Origin: Aquila chrysaetos chrysaetos
Taxonomy: Eukaryota > Chordata > Aves > Accipitriformes > Accipitridae
Assembly (NCBI RefSeq): GCF_900496995.4
Contig: NC_044018.1
Location: 30,647,825-30,711,824 of the forward strand
Length of the DNA stretch: 64,000 nucleotides
Reading direction: 5' to 3'
Shown in pieces: positions 39,501 to 51,175 of the stretch. Each line of letters opens with the position of its first letter. The stretch's first letter is position 1. The position numbers and the translations under genes were made by a program. The notes under the pieces were generated by a model. That model had not been told where the DNA came from. It saw only the letters and a program-made list of their open reading frames with translations, and did no database searches.

Positions 39501-42500
39501 TCCCAGCCCCATACCTGTCGCTGCCAGCCCAGCGGGGCCACGTCCGGGGGCTGAGCATCTTGTAGCGCTCCAGGAAGGGGCCGTAGAGCTGGCGGAAGGC
39601 GTAGCCCGCCCGCCGTACCCGCACGTTCTCCATCAGCCCCAGGTACCGGATCTGCGCCAGCACCAGCTCCGGCGTGAAGAGCATTGCCGTTTTGGTCTCA
39701 TTGGGCTTGATGCACCTGGAAGAAGCAGGAGCGGGCTGGGGGGGGGGGTCCCACTGGCACCAGGGCTGGGGTCGGGGGTCCCCCCAGGGCCGGTACCTTA
39801 TGTAGTTGGGGTTCTTGGAGTAGAGGTTCTTCATCAGCGTCGCCACCGAGGCCTTGAACTGGAAGCCGGCGGTGGGGGGCAGCTTGAGGGAGACCTTCTG
39901 GGGGTCTCCCTCGGGGAAGAGGGAGCGCAGCAGCGCGTGCTGGGCGGCCCACATGGCCTGCGAGAGGTCACGGAAGAGCAGGTCATTGTTCTTCTCGATG
40001 AAGCCCGTCACGTTGTAGGTCACCTGGGTGCAGGAGCGGGGTCAGCGCTCAGCGGGGTGCATGGGGGGGCCGCGTTCGGGGAGGGAGGAGGGAGAGAGCG
40101 GGTTATGGTTCAGTGCCTCCGACCCCTTTCCCAGTCCAGCCCCACAGCTCCCGTGCAAAGCTGGGAAATGGACCCAAGGGTCCTGGCTTCCCCTGTTGGG
40201 GCCAGGGCTGTGGGTACCGGTGGGTGCCTGTGGCCGCTGGCAGACCTTGCCAGCGTAGTGGTGGATGCGGAAGCATTGTGGCGGCAAGCTGGCATCCATG
40301 ACGCGCCGGGCGTTCTGTGTCTCCTTGCTTTCGTAGTGCTTGTGGGTGGCAAAGAGCTGGTTCAGCTTGATGAGGAAGGTGTCTTCATTGACCACACCGG
40401 GCCGTAGGCACTCCTCGTCCAGCATGGCCAGGATCCCACACTTGCTCTGCGCCGTGATGGACAGCGTCACCCCAAAAAGGCCCTGGCTCTGAGCAGCAGC
40501 TCCATCGAACCGGGGCTGCTCCAGGCTCTGCTCAGCCCAAACTTGTGCCAGGTGTGACGAAGGGGAGTTGGGACCCCAACCTGGGACCCCAGCACTGGGG
40601 GGCAACTCACGTTCTCGATCAAGTTGCAGATGATGCTGTTGTCAAAAAACTCCACCGGGGTCCACTGGATGCCCTAGGAACAGACGGGGGTCAGATGCAC
40701 AGATCTTCCAGCCACATGGCACATGGACCACCCGGACCCTGCCCCACGGACACCCCCCCCCAGCTATTGTGGGGCAGGAACCGGACGTCTGGCCACGGGG
40801 ACAGGGATCCTGAATCCCTCCCTGCCTTCCTGCTATTGAATCCGTTCCCGGCAGGGAGCGGGGCGAGGGAGGGACGTGCTGTGGAGCTGTCTCCGGCACT
40901 TCCCCATCCTCGGGGGGCCAAGGCTCCTTGGGGGCTGTGCTCTGGCACAGGTAGAAGAGCTGCATCCAGTTTGACCGGCACGGGCCGGGGGTACCTCTCG
41001 GACATATTCCTCCTGCTCCTCCTTCAGGGTCATCAGGATGAAGATCTGCTGCAGCTTCTCGTTGCAGTAGTTGATGATGAACTGCTCAAAGCCGTTGTCC
41101 TGCAAGAGAAGAGTCCTGTGTGGCAGGTTGTGCCCAAGCCCCCAGCCCTGCCACATGTCCCACCCGCTGCGCCAGACCCCCCAGCAGCAGGATGGGACCA
41201 GGTGGGCTCTGCACTCACCTGGAAGATCTCAAAGCCGTAGATATCCAGGACGCCCATCACCTTCCTCTGCTTGCCTGGCTTCACCTGGGGAGACAGTAGG
41301 GTGCTGAGCTGTGTCCTGGCCCTGTGCGGGGTGGAGGTCCAGGGCCCCAACCTGGATGGGGGGGCCAGTGCCTGTCATCCTGGGCACTCACCTGGATGCT
41401 GGTGTTGATGCGGTTCACCAGCCAGTCGAAGAGACGGCTGTAGATGTTCTTGGCCAGCGCGTCCCGGCCGTAGTAGCCCTGGGAAGAGGGGTGAGGGGCT
41501 CATGCTGGCTCCTGGGGGGCTGCCGGCCATCAGCCCGTGGGCAGGGGATGGTCCTGCTCACCTGGGGGACGCTGAGGGTGGTGAGCACCGTCTCGTCCCG
41601 TGCCTTCACTGTGCGGGAGCACAGCGCCCGCTCCAGCCTGCCAGGGTCCAGCCCGATCAGCTCGCAGATCTCCTGCAGCTCTGTGCAGGGAGGCAGCGGT
41701 GCCAGGGCCGAGCAGGGGGGAGGTGAGAGCCTCCCCCACCAACCCGCCCCAGGCCCATCCCCATCCCTGCACCTACCCTGTGGTTCAGCGATGCTGCAGG
41801 CCTCCATCCCGCTGGCCTGGTAGCTGCTGCTCAGCTGCACGTTGCCCAGCTTGAGCACCACTGCCGTCACCTCCAGCAGCGCTGTCACCTCGGTGGGCGA
41901 GAAGCCGATGATCCTCATGGCATCCTGGGGATGGACACAGGCAGCTCAGGGGGATGGGGTTGGCCCCAGGGTGTTTTGGGGGGGGGTGTCACGGCTTCCC
42001 TGCTCCCCAGGTCCTGGCCAGTGGTACCTGCGTGGCATGGAAGTTGGCCGCATCATCCATGCCGGGCAGGCCAGAGCTCTCCCGGTTCAGGTAGCCGTAG
42101 TGCCGGCAGTCCTGGCGGAGCTTCAGCTGCTCTGGGAGGTGGCAGGGAGGAGGCAGCTCAGCCATGGCCCCCCCAGGCCCCTGGTCCCCCCTTGGCCCCC
42201 TGTGCTGGGGCGCCTGGACCTACGGAGCTGCTGCACTGAGCCCCCGGCTAGGAGCTGGTAGAAGATGTGGAAATTCCTCTCGCCCTTCACGTGCCGGACG
42301 ATGCGGGATTTCTCCAGCAAGTCTGCAGGCAGGGGTCAGCGTCACCAGCACGTGTGAGGTGGGACCCCCCCCGGGATGGGTGATCGGTACTCACAGTTGC
42401 TAATGACCCCTCCCAGGGGCTCCCCCTTGAAGTCGAACTCCACGTCCATGTACTTGCCCTGAGGGACGGGGCTGGGGTCAGGGCAGGGGGACCCCACAGC

Positions 42501-43653
42501 GGGTGGCAGCTCCACTCCCCGTGTCCACGTCCCCGTCCCCTGCCGTGCCTCCAGCCCCATCAGGGTCCACATGGACCTGGCAAGGTCTGGCCCCGCTCCC
42601 CATGGGACGTGGCTCCACCGCCCTGGTTCCCCGGTCACTTACAAATCGGGAGGAGTTGTCATTGCGGACAGTCTTGGCATTTCCAAAGGCTGCGGGGGGA
42701 GGACGGGGTTACAGCGTTGGTCCGGGGGGGCTGTGCTGAGCCCTGGGATGGGTGCAGGGTGCCAGGCGCAGGCACTTACCCTCCAGCACAGGGTTGGACT
42801 GCAGGAGCTGCTCCTTCACCTTGTCCACCTCCTCCCCTTTGCTGCACACAGCCGCCACGTAGGACATCACCAGCTTGCTGGCCTCTGCAAGCAAGGTGCC
42901 ATGGGTGTCGGGGCCATGAATGCCTGCCAACCCCCTGAGCCCCTCACAGCCCTGTGAGCACCCGGCAGCAGCCCTGGCTCTACCTGTCTTGCCGGCCCCA
43001 CTCTCGCCAGTGATGAGGATGCACTGGTCCCTGTCCCGGTCCCGCAGCGAGCGGTAGGCATCGTCGGCGATGGCATAGCTGGGGGTGAGGAGGGGTTAGA
43101 AGGGGGCTGGAGCAGTCCGCGGGCTTCAGAAAATGCTGTGGCTGTAAGGCCACTCCGAGCAGACTCCCCCAGACCCCCACGCCTCAGGCTCGCCCGTGCG
43201 TGAAGCCCTTGGCAGGATGCAGGGGGACTGAGGGCACCCTGGGGCTGCTGGGCTCCCTGTGCTCACATGTGGGGCCTCACAGCGAAGAAGTTGCAGTTGT
43301 GGTACTCCTGCACCTTCTCGGGGGTGTAGATGGGCAGGGACCGGTAGGGGTTCACTGAGATGACCACGTTCCCGATGTACGTCTGTGGGTAAGCAGGATG
43401 GTGTGGATGTAGGCCAGGAGGACCCAGCCCAGATCCTGGTGCCCCCCACTCCAGAGACCATATGCTGCTCCCCATCCCAGACCCCCCTCCCTCCCCGCCC
43501 CAGACCCCCTGCCCCTGGCCTGGTGCCCACGTAGATGTCGCTGCGGCGGAAGCGCTCCTGCAGGGTATGGAGCAGCGACTCCTCGGTCAGCGGGTCCAGC
43601 AGCACCAGGTCCCCAACTGCCGCGGCATCCAGCAGCGAGTTGGTAGCTTCCAT
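36550..43653 (-). CDS. MYO1A: MYO1A, class I brush-border myosin heavy chain (28 coding exons)
   Basis: MYO1A links microvillar actin to the plasma membrane in enterocytes. The 28 coding exons sum to 3225 bases, 1074 residues (human about 1043). Exon upper ends: 43653, 43382, 43078, 42884, 42689, 42458, 42322, 42131, 41924, 41680, 41478, 41284, 41099, 40673, 40446, 40023, 39715, 39416, 39078, 38812, 38499, 38154, 37976, 37728, 37548, 37339, 37115, 36673. Motor: P-loop GESGAGKT at the exon 3/4 join, switch I NNSSRF-type (NDNSSRF) in exon 5, switch II DIYGFE in exon 12. Actin-binding and converter regions follow, then light-chain-binding IQ motifs ([22 protein letters not shown]), then the lipid-binding TH1 tail ending MEVLVH. 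Two donors are weak (GTCTGC after 40246, GTCGGA after 37842) and the donor of exon 27 abuts a 25-base G tract. Relation to MYO1A rather than another class I myosin rests on similarity and synteny. Confidence 0.96.
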
Positions 43654-43673
43654 GGCCGGGCGGCTCCGGGGCA

Positions 43674-45580
43674 GCTGGGGCGGAGCGGAGGGAGGGCTGT
43701 AGCCATGGCCATGCAGCCCCTTCCCCAAAACACCCCCCTGGTCCTCAGCAGCCCCTACGCCCCTAGCTGCCCCCTGCCCCTAGAGGCTCAGAAGGGCACC
43801 AGGGAGAGCGGGGTGCCCTGGCACCCAGGGGGCATGGACCCACTGAGACATGTGGCAAGGCTTGAAGCACCAGCTGAGCCTAGCACAGGGCAGGGCAGGA
43901 TGCGGCCCTTGGCCAGCGGGATGCAGCTGGGACCTTGGCTGCTCCCTGACCCTGCCATGCCCCGCTCTCCCAGGCACTGTGCTGGGGCTGGCAGTCCCTG
44001 GGGACCAGGGACAAGGCAGCCACGCATCCACGACGGCAGAGAGGGCTCCTTCCCAGGACACCGTGGTGCCCAGGACCCCTTGGTGGGGATGGTGGCTCGG
44101 GGCAGGGGCAGGACAGTGTGCTCTTGCCCACCGCTGCAGGGGAAGCAGGGGCCAGGCCAGGAAATGTGGACACCTGGATCCTATTCTTGGGGCAGGGTTG
44201 AATTCAGCCTCTGCTTCCTCTCTGCTTCCTGGCAGGGGGAAGCCAGGGTGGGGAAGGGACAGGCTCAGGGCTGGGGGAGCCCAGGCCCCCCTGACAGCCC
44301 TGCAGCCAACAGCACCCAAGGGCTCTCAGGAGAAACAGTGCTGCTTTCCCCCCACACTCCACCCATCCCTCACCCATCTTTACAGAGCAGCTGCATTCCC
44401 TGGGGTGACCTTCACCCTCGCTTTACAGCCCCGGCACAGGCTGTAAACCCAGCCCCGCTTATCGGTGCCCAGGGAAAGTTCACGAGCGAGTAGGTGGGGA
44501 AAGATGGGGCAAACGGGGGAATGAAGATGGCTCCATCAGGAGCTGCCCCGCTGGCAGCAGCCTCCGGACAAGATGGCAGAGCCTCCCACGGGTCCCTGCA
44601 GCCTCCCCCTGCACAGGGCACCAGCACCGAGACCCCCGTGCTGCTGGGTGTGGGACCCCAGGGTGAGCACCCATGGGTGGGAACCAGAGCAAGAGCCCTC
44701 CTGCCCCAGCTCCAGGGCAGCCCTGGGCTCACCCCAGTCTTCCCCATGGTGCCAGGTCTCAGAGCTCCCCATGCCCCATGGATTGGGAGGTCCCCTGGGG
44801 TCGGGGCACCCTGGGGTCAGGGCTGTGGAGACAGGGTGCCCCCGGCCAGCCCCAGGGTGTGGGGGGGCTCGGGTGCTTCAGGCTGGGAGCAGAGGGGTCT
44901 GCAACTCACCTCCTGATCGCAGAGCAGCAGCAGCTCCTGGAGTAGCTTCAGCTGGGGCTGCCCAGGAGCCGGCTGGGATCAACTCAGCCCAGCTCAGCGC
45001 CCAGTGCTGGCCCCATCCAGCCCACGGAGGGGCGGAGGGCCAGAGGGACCTCCCTCAGGGCACCACACCCACTCACAGACAGGGAAACTGAGGCACAAAG
45101 CACATCAGCCAGCTGGGAAGAATCCTCAGGCTGCCCACGAGCCCCCAGCCCATGCCCTGCACACGGTCCCAGCCTGGCCAGGCTGCTGCTGCCGTGCCCC
45201 CCTCCCCACCCCAACAGCTTGTAGCAGGAACAAGCAGAGAATGTCACTTGCAGCCAAGCAAACAAACGGAGCTTCCTCCCAGGGCTGCGGGAAACCAGGG
45301 CAAGGTACAGAGGCTGGCAGAGCCAGGAGCCCCCAGGGCTGCTCCCGGGGAGAAGACACCTGCCCACACCACAGCCGGGGTGAGACCTGTGGCCACGGGC
45401 AGTCCTGCCTTTGTTCTGGGGCTGCTGCAGGGAACCCATCACCCAGGGGCCTTTTCTTTGTCCCCCAAGCACCATCCTCAGCAGAGCGAGCTCCCACGGG
45501 TGGACAAGCCAGAGCCAAGGACACGCCAGAGCTGAGGGCAAGCCCTGGGGTCACAGCGAGACAGACCAATGAGGCTCATT
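43674..45580. other. MYO1A 5' UTR intron and spacer to NEMP1 3' end
   Basis: The minus strand has an acceptor (CCCCAG) just before the MYO1A start exon at 43674 and a strong donor GATCAGGAG/GTGAGTTG at 44910/44909, so a noncoding first exon probably lies at 44910 to about 44990, with a 1.2 kb intron. A short MIR-like phrase CAGGGAAACTGAGGCACAAA lies at 45081-45100. No other gene was recognised. Confidence 0.5.
45066..45135 (-). repeat. Possible short MIR remnant
   Basis: Only the core GACAGGGAAACTGAGGCACA is recognisable; the flanks are too worn to extend it. Confidence 0.35.
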
Positions 45581-45596
45581 ACCTACAAAATACATC

Positions 45597-47186
45597 TTTA
45601 TTAAAAATATAATCAGTCATTAACCACGCAGTAACCATGGAGGGACACAGTAACAGAGGCCGCTCACACCAGAGCAGGGAAGAAAGCGCAGCAAGGGCAG
45701 GGGAGTAAACCTGGGACAGAAACAAACCAACGGCAAAAAATCTGGCAGCAGCATGGGCGAGGTATGGGCCAGGCTGTGGGAGCCCAGGCCCCGGGGCAGC
45801 AGAGCAGCCGCAGGGCAGTAAGGCTGCCAGAGGGCAGCTTTATTGCTTAGAAAGTTGCATAGATTGGGGCGTCCCCTCCAGCTTTGTGCTTTGGCAAGGC
45901 CAGTGACCATCAGCAGAGCCCCCTCCCCAGCGCAGGGAGCAGGAACGCAGGAAGGGCCATCCCCATCCCCTGCCCGCATCAGCCAGGAGAGGAGTGCAGT
46001 GGAGACGGGCCCCATGTTAGAGCAGGTTAAGGGCTCAGGGCACCAGCTTCAAGGGGACAGGGAGCTGCCAGCACCTAACCACCAGCAAGGCAGGGAGGAG
46101 GAAGCACATCCACACTCATCCTCAGCCCAGGGACCGCCTGGCAGACAGGAGGTGCAGGGATCGGGAGGCTGAGCACAGCCTCTGCCACAACACAGCAGTT
46201 GCAGGGAGCGGAGCGAGTGCACGGGGCACCAAGCAAACTTCAAGGCTGTCTTCTCCTGAGCTCTGTGACATGCACGTGGAGGGGCCGGCCGAGCTGCACC
46301 TCCATCAGGGAGGCGCTGCGGTTTTTGGTATCCACACAGTATTTAAGCCAAGGCAGAGGCACAGCCCAACCAGCTGGAGCCCACTGGCTTCTTTGGTAAC
46401 AGCAGGAGGAGGAGCAGCAGGTCACCCACTGCCCGTTCCCTCCCCACAGCGGCCTGGCAGCAGACAGATGCTGACCATGCAGGTACCGGTGGGACAGGTC
46501 CAAAGTTCCTCTCGTGCACGTCACCCTCACAGGTACCTGCATGCAAGACAGAACTCTCGCTCCGTCCCCACCCTGGCAGGCAGAGAGGCTCCTAGCAGAG
46601 CCAGGGTGCCCGGTAGCCCAGAGGCAGCAGCGTGAGGAAGAAGAGCTCCCGTCTGCTGGCCACAGCAGCAGTGCTGAGGAACGGGGCTCAGGGTGCTTGC
46701 AGGAGCCAGATCAGCGCCCAGGCCTGGGAAGGAGGTCCCTGCCCCTACGACACGGAACTCGTAAGCACCCACACCAAAAGCCAGGGTGGCTCCAGTCCAC
46801 CTCCACACAGGACCAGCGTCCCACATCTTGTCAGCAGTGCAGACCTTGCCTGCCGTGCAGACCTTGCCTGCCCTGCTGTCCCCAGCTGGGACCAGCTCCT
46901 TGCATCTCCCCTGCCAACACCTAGGGCGGTGCTGACACAAGCTTTCGCGCCTTAGACTGGCAGGAGCTGCCTGGGGAATATGAAGGTGTGAGCCCCCCTC
47001 GTCCTCCTCCCACCAGGCTCTGCTGCAGAGTTCACAGCAGCCCAGTTTGGGGTGGGATTGGGGTTGCTGCAAGCAGACACACCAGCTCTCCCCGGCACAT
47101 GGGGCTTTGCGCTCCACAGGCATCAGGGCAGTGGGAAAGCAGCAGCGGTTCTGCCCCTCACCTCTGTGGGTCTGTGGCAGCTGACC
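45597..47186 (-). other. NEMP1: NEMP1 3' UTR with poly(A) signals
   Basis: The UTR runs about 1.6 kb to AATAAA (minus) at 45602-45597, in an AT-rich end. A second AATAAA at 45844-45839 could give a shorter form. No competing coding frame was recognised. Confidence 0.65.
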
Positions 47187-50100
47187 TCAATTGGCATCCA
47201 TGTGGATATGGCTCAGGGAATAACTCATGTGATTCCTGTCAAAGGAGTCATCATCGTCCTCTTCCTCCTCAAAGAGCTGGTCCTCAAGGAAGATGCCACC
47301 CAGGCCATACTCCCGCTCATGGACAGAGACCTCATTGGGGGTGACGTGACAGGCACCACCCACAAAGTCAGCAAACCTGGGAAGAAGCCACAAAGAAGTG
47401 TGCTGTGCACGCATGCCTGGTGGCCTCCTGCAAGGCCCTGGCACACAAGGAGCCAGGGTGAAGTGTTTCAGTGCTGAGACCAGGCGTTATCTGTCCTTTC
47501 CCTGTGGCACGCCCTGCTTCCACACACCACAGACCTTCTGTGCCTCTGTCTCCCTATCTCTAAAGCCAGAGGCGACAGCACAGAGCGACCCCAGGCTTTC
47601 AGAAGCACACAGAGATGCGGGTCAGCCACCCTGAGCACACTGCCAGGGGATGTTACCTCTTGGGAGACTGGATGCGGGAGACTGCAGTCCAGGCAGAGAA
47701 ATCCGGGCTTCTGCAGTGGTTTCGAAGCTCCTCGAGGGCCTTGCGCGTCTCCACCTCGCCCTGGAGCCGGTACTCCTCCTCCGTCAGCAGGCGAGGGGGG
47801 CTCGGCCCGAGCCTGGCACTCTGCATTCTCCTGCCAGTGGAGCAGCACCAGTTACTGCCCGCCCAGCCGGGGCAGGACCCCCAGCTGGGTCAGAGCTGGC
47901 GGTGGGAGGAGAAGAGCATATCCCTCCGGCCTCTGCTCCTCGCTCCTGAGGGAGGCTCCCAACCATGAGGAGGAGCAGCTCACTGTCCTGCACAAACCCC
48001 AGGGAAAAAGGGATACAACCCCCCCAGTATACCCACCCCAGCCCCAAACCCCAGTGAAAAAGCCCTGGTTCTGCAACACAGACTCCATCCAGCAGCTCAC
48101 CCAGTCCCAACAACAGCTGGGAATCAGGAGGAAGCCGGGGTGCTTGCGGTCCTCACCTGTAGGCAGCAAAGGCCCACTGCAAGGGGTAGTCCAGGTTCTT
48201 GGTGCAAACAGCAATGACCACCAAGGCCAAGGCGATAGGATGGATCTGGATGCCTGAGTACATCAGCAACAGGCCCAAGAGCTGCAGGGCCCAGGAGAGG
48301 AGGTTGATGCTGCGCTCATTCTCCAGTGGGCCATACCTGTAGCACACACCGAAGCTCACGATGCCCACAAGCAGCAGGTAGCCTGCGGGAGAGCAGAGGG
48401 ATCGGGCAGGCACAAACTGGAGGGCTCAGCCTGGCTGACAGGAGCTGGCTGAGCAGCATCTGCCAGGGCTGCAGTTAAACCTGACGCCAGAGCCCACCTC
48501 TCTCAGGAGCACGAGGGCAGCGTCTGCAGCAACCAGGGGGGCAGGAAGGCTCAGCATTTTCCACCAGCATGTTGCAGCTCCAGTAGGAGACACGCAGACT
48601 GGTGAACCGGCGAGTCCAAAGGGCTCACACCTACCTAGGAGGTACTGCCAGTAGGACTTGCAGATCTCCCGTAGGTTCTTGAAGATCAGCTGAAGCAGGT
48701 ACAGGGAAAAGGACCAGCCTCCTACCAGCAGGAAGTAAACAGGACTTTTCTAGGAGAGGAGATGGAAAATTCAAGACAGGCAGTAGGGCAGCAGGCAGCC
48801 ATGGCTACCTCCCCCCAGCTGCCGAGCCTTGCTCCATGGCAAAGCCAGACCCACAACCCAGCACCCCAAGGCCACGTACTCCAGCACTCTCACCAGAATA
48901 CCCATATAGGTGTAGAAAGGGCTACTGCTGCAAGGTCTCTCACCCCAGACAGCTTGACACTCACCTTGGGCATGAACTTGGACATCATGTAGACAAGGAT
49001 GAGCAGGGAGGCCAGCAAGCCAAAACTAATCCCAGCCGAGTAGTAGAAGAGTTGGCTCCTGCAGAGATCACACATGTGCACAAGGTGTTTTACAGCTCAT
49101 GGATGACTGTGCACCAACACACCCGCTGGGAGCAACTCCCTGCAGGCTGCAGAGCCAACCAGACACTGCCCACCCAACCCTCCTTGTCCCCAGCTCACAG
49201 GGAAAGGAGGTGACTCACCTGCTCAGCATGTCGCCACAGAAGAACAACAACAGGCCCAGGAAGGAAACCAGGAACAGCTTAGGGTCAAAGCCTGGAAAGA
49301 GAGTGAATCCAGGTTGAGAGGAACCCTGGCAGGTGCCCTCCAGGTCAAGCTCCAGCCTGCCACATGGTGACAAGTACAGGGAAGGGGCAGCATCCCAGGC
49401 AAACCTCCAACAAGAGCCCCAAATTCCCCCACTTTATATCCCATGGACAAAGACACACTTCCCTCTGCAGGCCTATTTTCCTTCCCAAGGAAGGACCAGC
49501 CCTGCCAGCCCTCAAACCATAAGCTTGCCTGGTCACATCCTCGTTGGCCCCTTGAGAGTGCTGGCGCAGCCCAGGCCCACCTCCCACCCCAGGAGCCCCT
49601 GCCACAGAGCAGACGTACGTCGGAAGAGGACAACACAGTACGTCGTGCCGGCCTCCAGCAGCTCGACCTTCAGGCAGGTTTTGTTGCTGTAGAGATCCAC
49701 ATCGATGCTGGTGTCGTTCAGCTTCTCCTTCAGGAAGGAGAAAATGATGTTCCACACGTTGAACTCCTCCAGCTCCTCCTCGCTGTCCACCTGGGTGACT
49801 CGGATCATCCGGCTGCTGTTGACCCGGATCTGTACAGGGGAGAGAAGCAAACAGGGACATGGCCACAGCTGTTGGAGGGACTCTGCACAGCCAGACCTTG
49901 GAGGACCTTCCTTCTCCTCTCACCTGTGTCCTTGTCCATATGTCGTGCCATTGTGGGACACGGGTGTTTGTGTAGCAGAAGCGGTGAGAAGCTGAGCGAT
50001 GGTACGTGTGGCCCTCGTGGAGCGGGATCACTGACTCCCTGGCATCTGTGCAACACAGAGCAGAGGAAAGGGATTCAGCAACGCAGACCAAACGCGAGGC

Positions 50101-51175
50101 CCCTGTTCCCGTTTGCTTCAGCCACCAAAACACACAGGTCCACTTTCCCTGCCCAGAGTTCCCCCAGTTAAGTATGCTCTGAGTGGATAAAGATAAAAGT
50201 CCTTCCTCTCTTTTCCTCAGAACATGCTGTCTAGCTCTTTTCTGGGATAAGCCCATTCCTGGGACTGTCAGAAACAGCACAGACTCATCCCCTGCTCCCC
50301 CTTCCAGCTTGACTCCTCATTCTAGACCCATCCCCATCTCAGGGAAAACTAAATTGGAGCATGCCTCCTGCACGAACTCGCCCACCGAGGTGAAGGAGGC
50401 TCCTGAATCCCATAGAAGGCCCAGCCACACCGGCAGATCCAGACAGTGAGACGCTGCAAGCCTAGTCCCTCCAGCACCCTCTGCCACAGCAGCGGGCCGC
50501 ATAGTCACCCAGGAGGCCGGAGGCCCTGGGGAGTGCTCTGCGAGCGGGTGGGCTGTTCGCTGGGTCTCCCTGGAGGAGGCAGCGTGCTTCCCCCGCGGGG
50601 GGCACAGAGCCACGCGGTGCGGCTGCTCGCCCGGCGGAGAAACACCGCGACGCAGAAGCAGAACAAGGGGCGGCTGCCCGGGAAGAGCCGGGCGGGGGGC
50701 TGCGTTCGCCTCGACACCCCCCCCCCCCACTGCTCCACTCGGGAGCCGGGGCTGCGTGGGGCGGGAAGGGGGGGTGTCCCTCGGCGGGCACCGGGCAGCT
50801 CCCCCTGCCGCTGCCTGCGCGGGAGAGGCCGAGGGAGCCGGGAGGGTGGAGGCAGCAGCGGGGCTGGGCCCCTCCGGTCACGGTCGGTGCCGCCGCTCCC
50901 AGCCCGCTTTCCCGCTCCGCTCTGGGCCGACCCGGCCGCAGCCGCGGCGCCTCCTCGGGCGGCCGGGGGGCCGGCCCTCCACCCACCCGGGAACGGCGCG
51001 GGCGGCGGCAGCGACCCCGGACTGGACCCCGACCCCCCGGCCCGCCGCTCCCGCCCCGAGCCCCGCCATGACGCCGCCGCTCCCGCACACCTGCGCCCCC
51101 CAGCAGCGGCGGCGGCAGGAGCAGCAGCACCAGCGCCCCCAGGAGCCGCCGCCGCCGCCCCGGAGCCCGTTTCAT
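47187..51175 (-). CDS. NEMP1: NEMP1 (TMEM194A), nuclear envelope integral membrane protein
   Basis: An inner nuclear membrane protein needed for nuclear envelope stiffness and fertility. Nine coding exons (minus): 51175-51091, 50045-49924, 49829-49619, 49291-49219, 49058-48965, 48749-48635, 48382-48157, 47830-47657, 47376-47187. They total 1290 bases, 429 residues (human about 444). Residues 1-28 form a basic then Leu-rich signal peptide. The luminal part has [19 protein letters not shown] and SNKTCLKVE. Five membrane segments follow ([35 protein letters not shown], a segment in exon 6, [31 protein letters not shown]) with the diagnostic [13 protein letters not shown]. The nucleoplasmic tail has [42 protein letters not shown] and an acidic EEEEDDDD end. 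The start is the first ATG of the CpG-island exon. It is divergent from NAB2. Confidence 0.96.
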
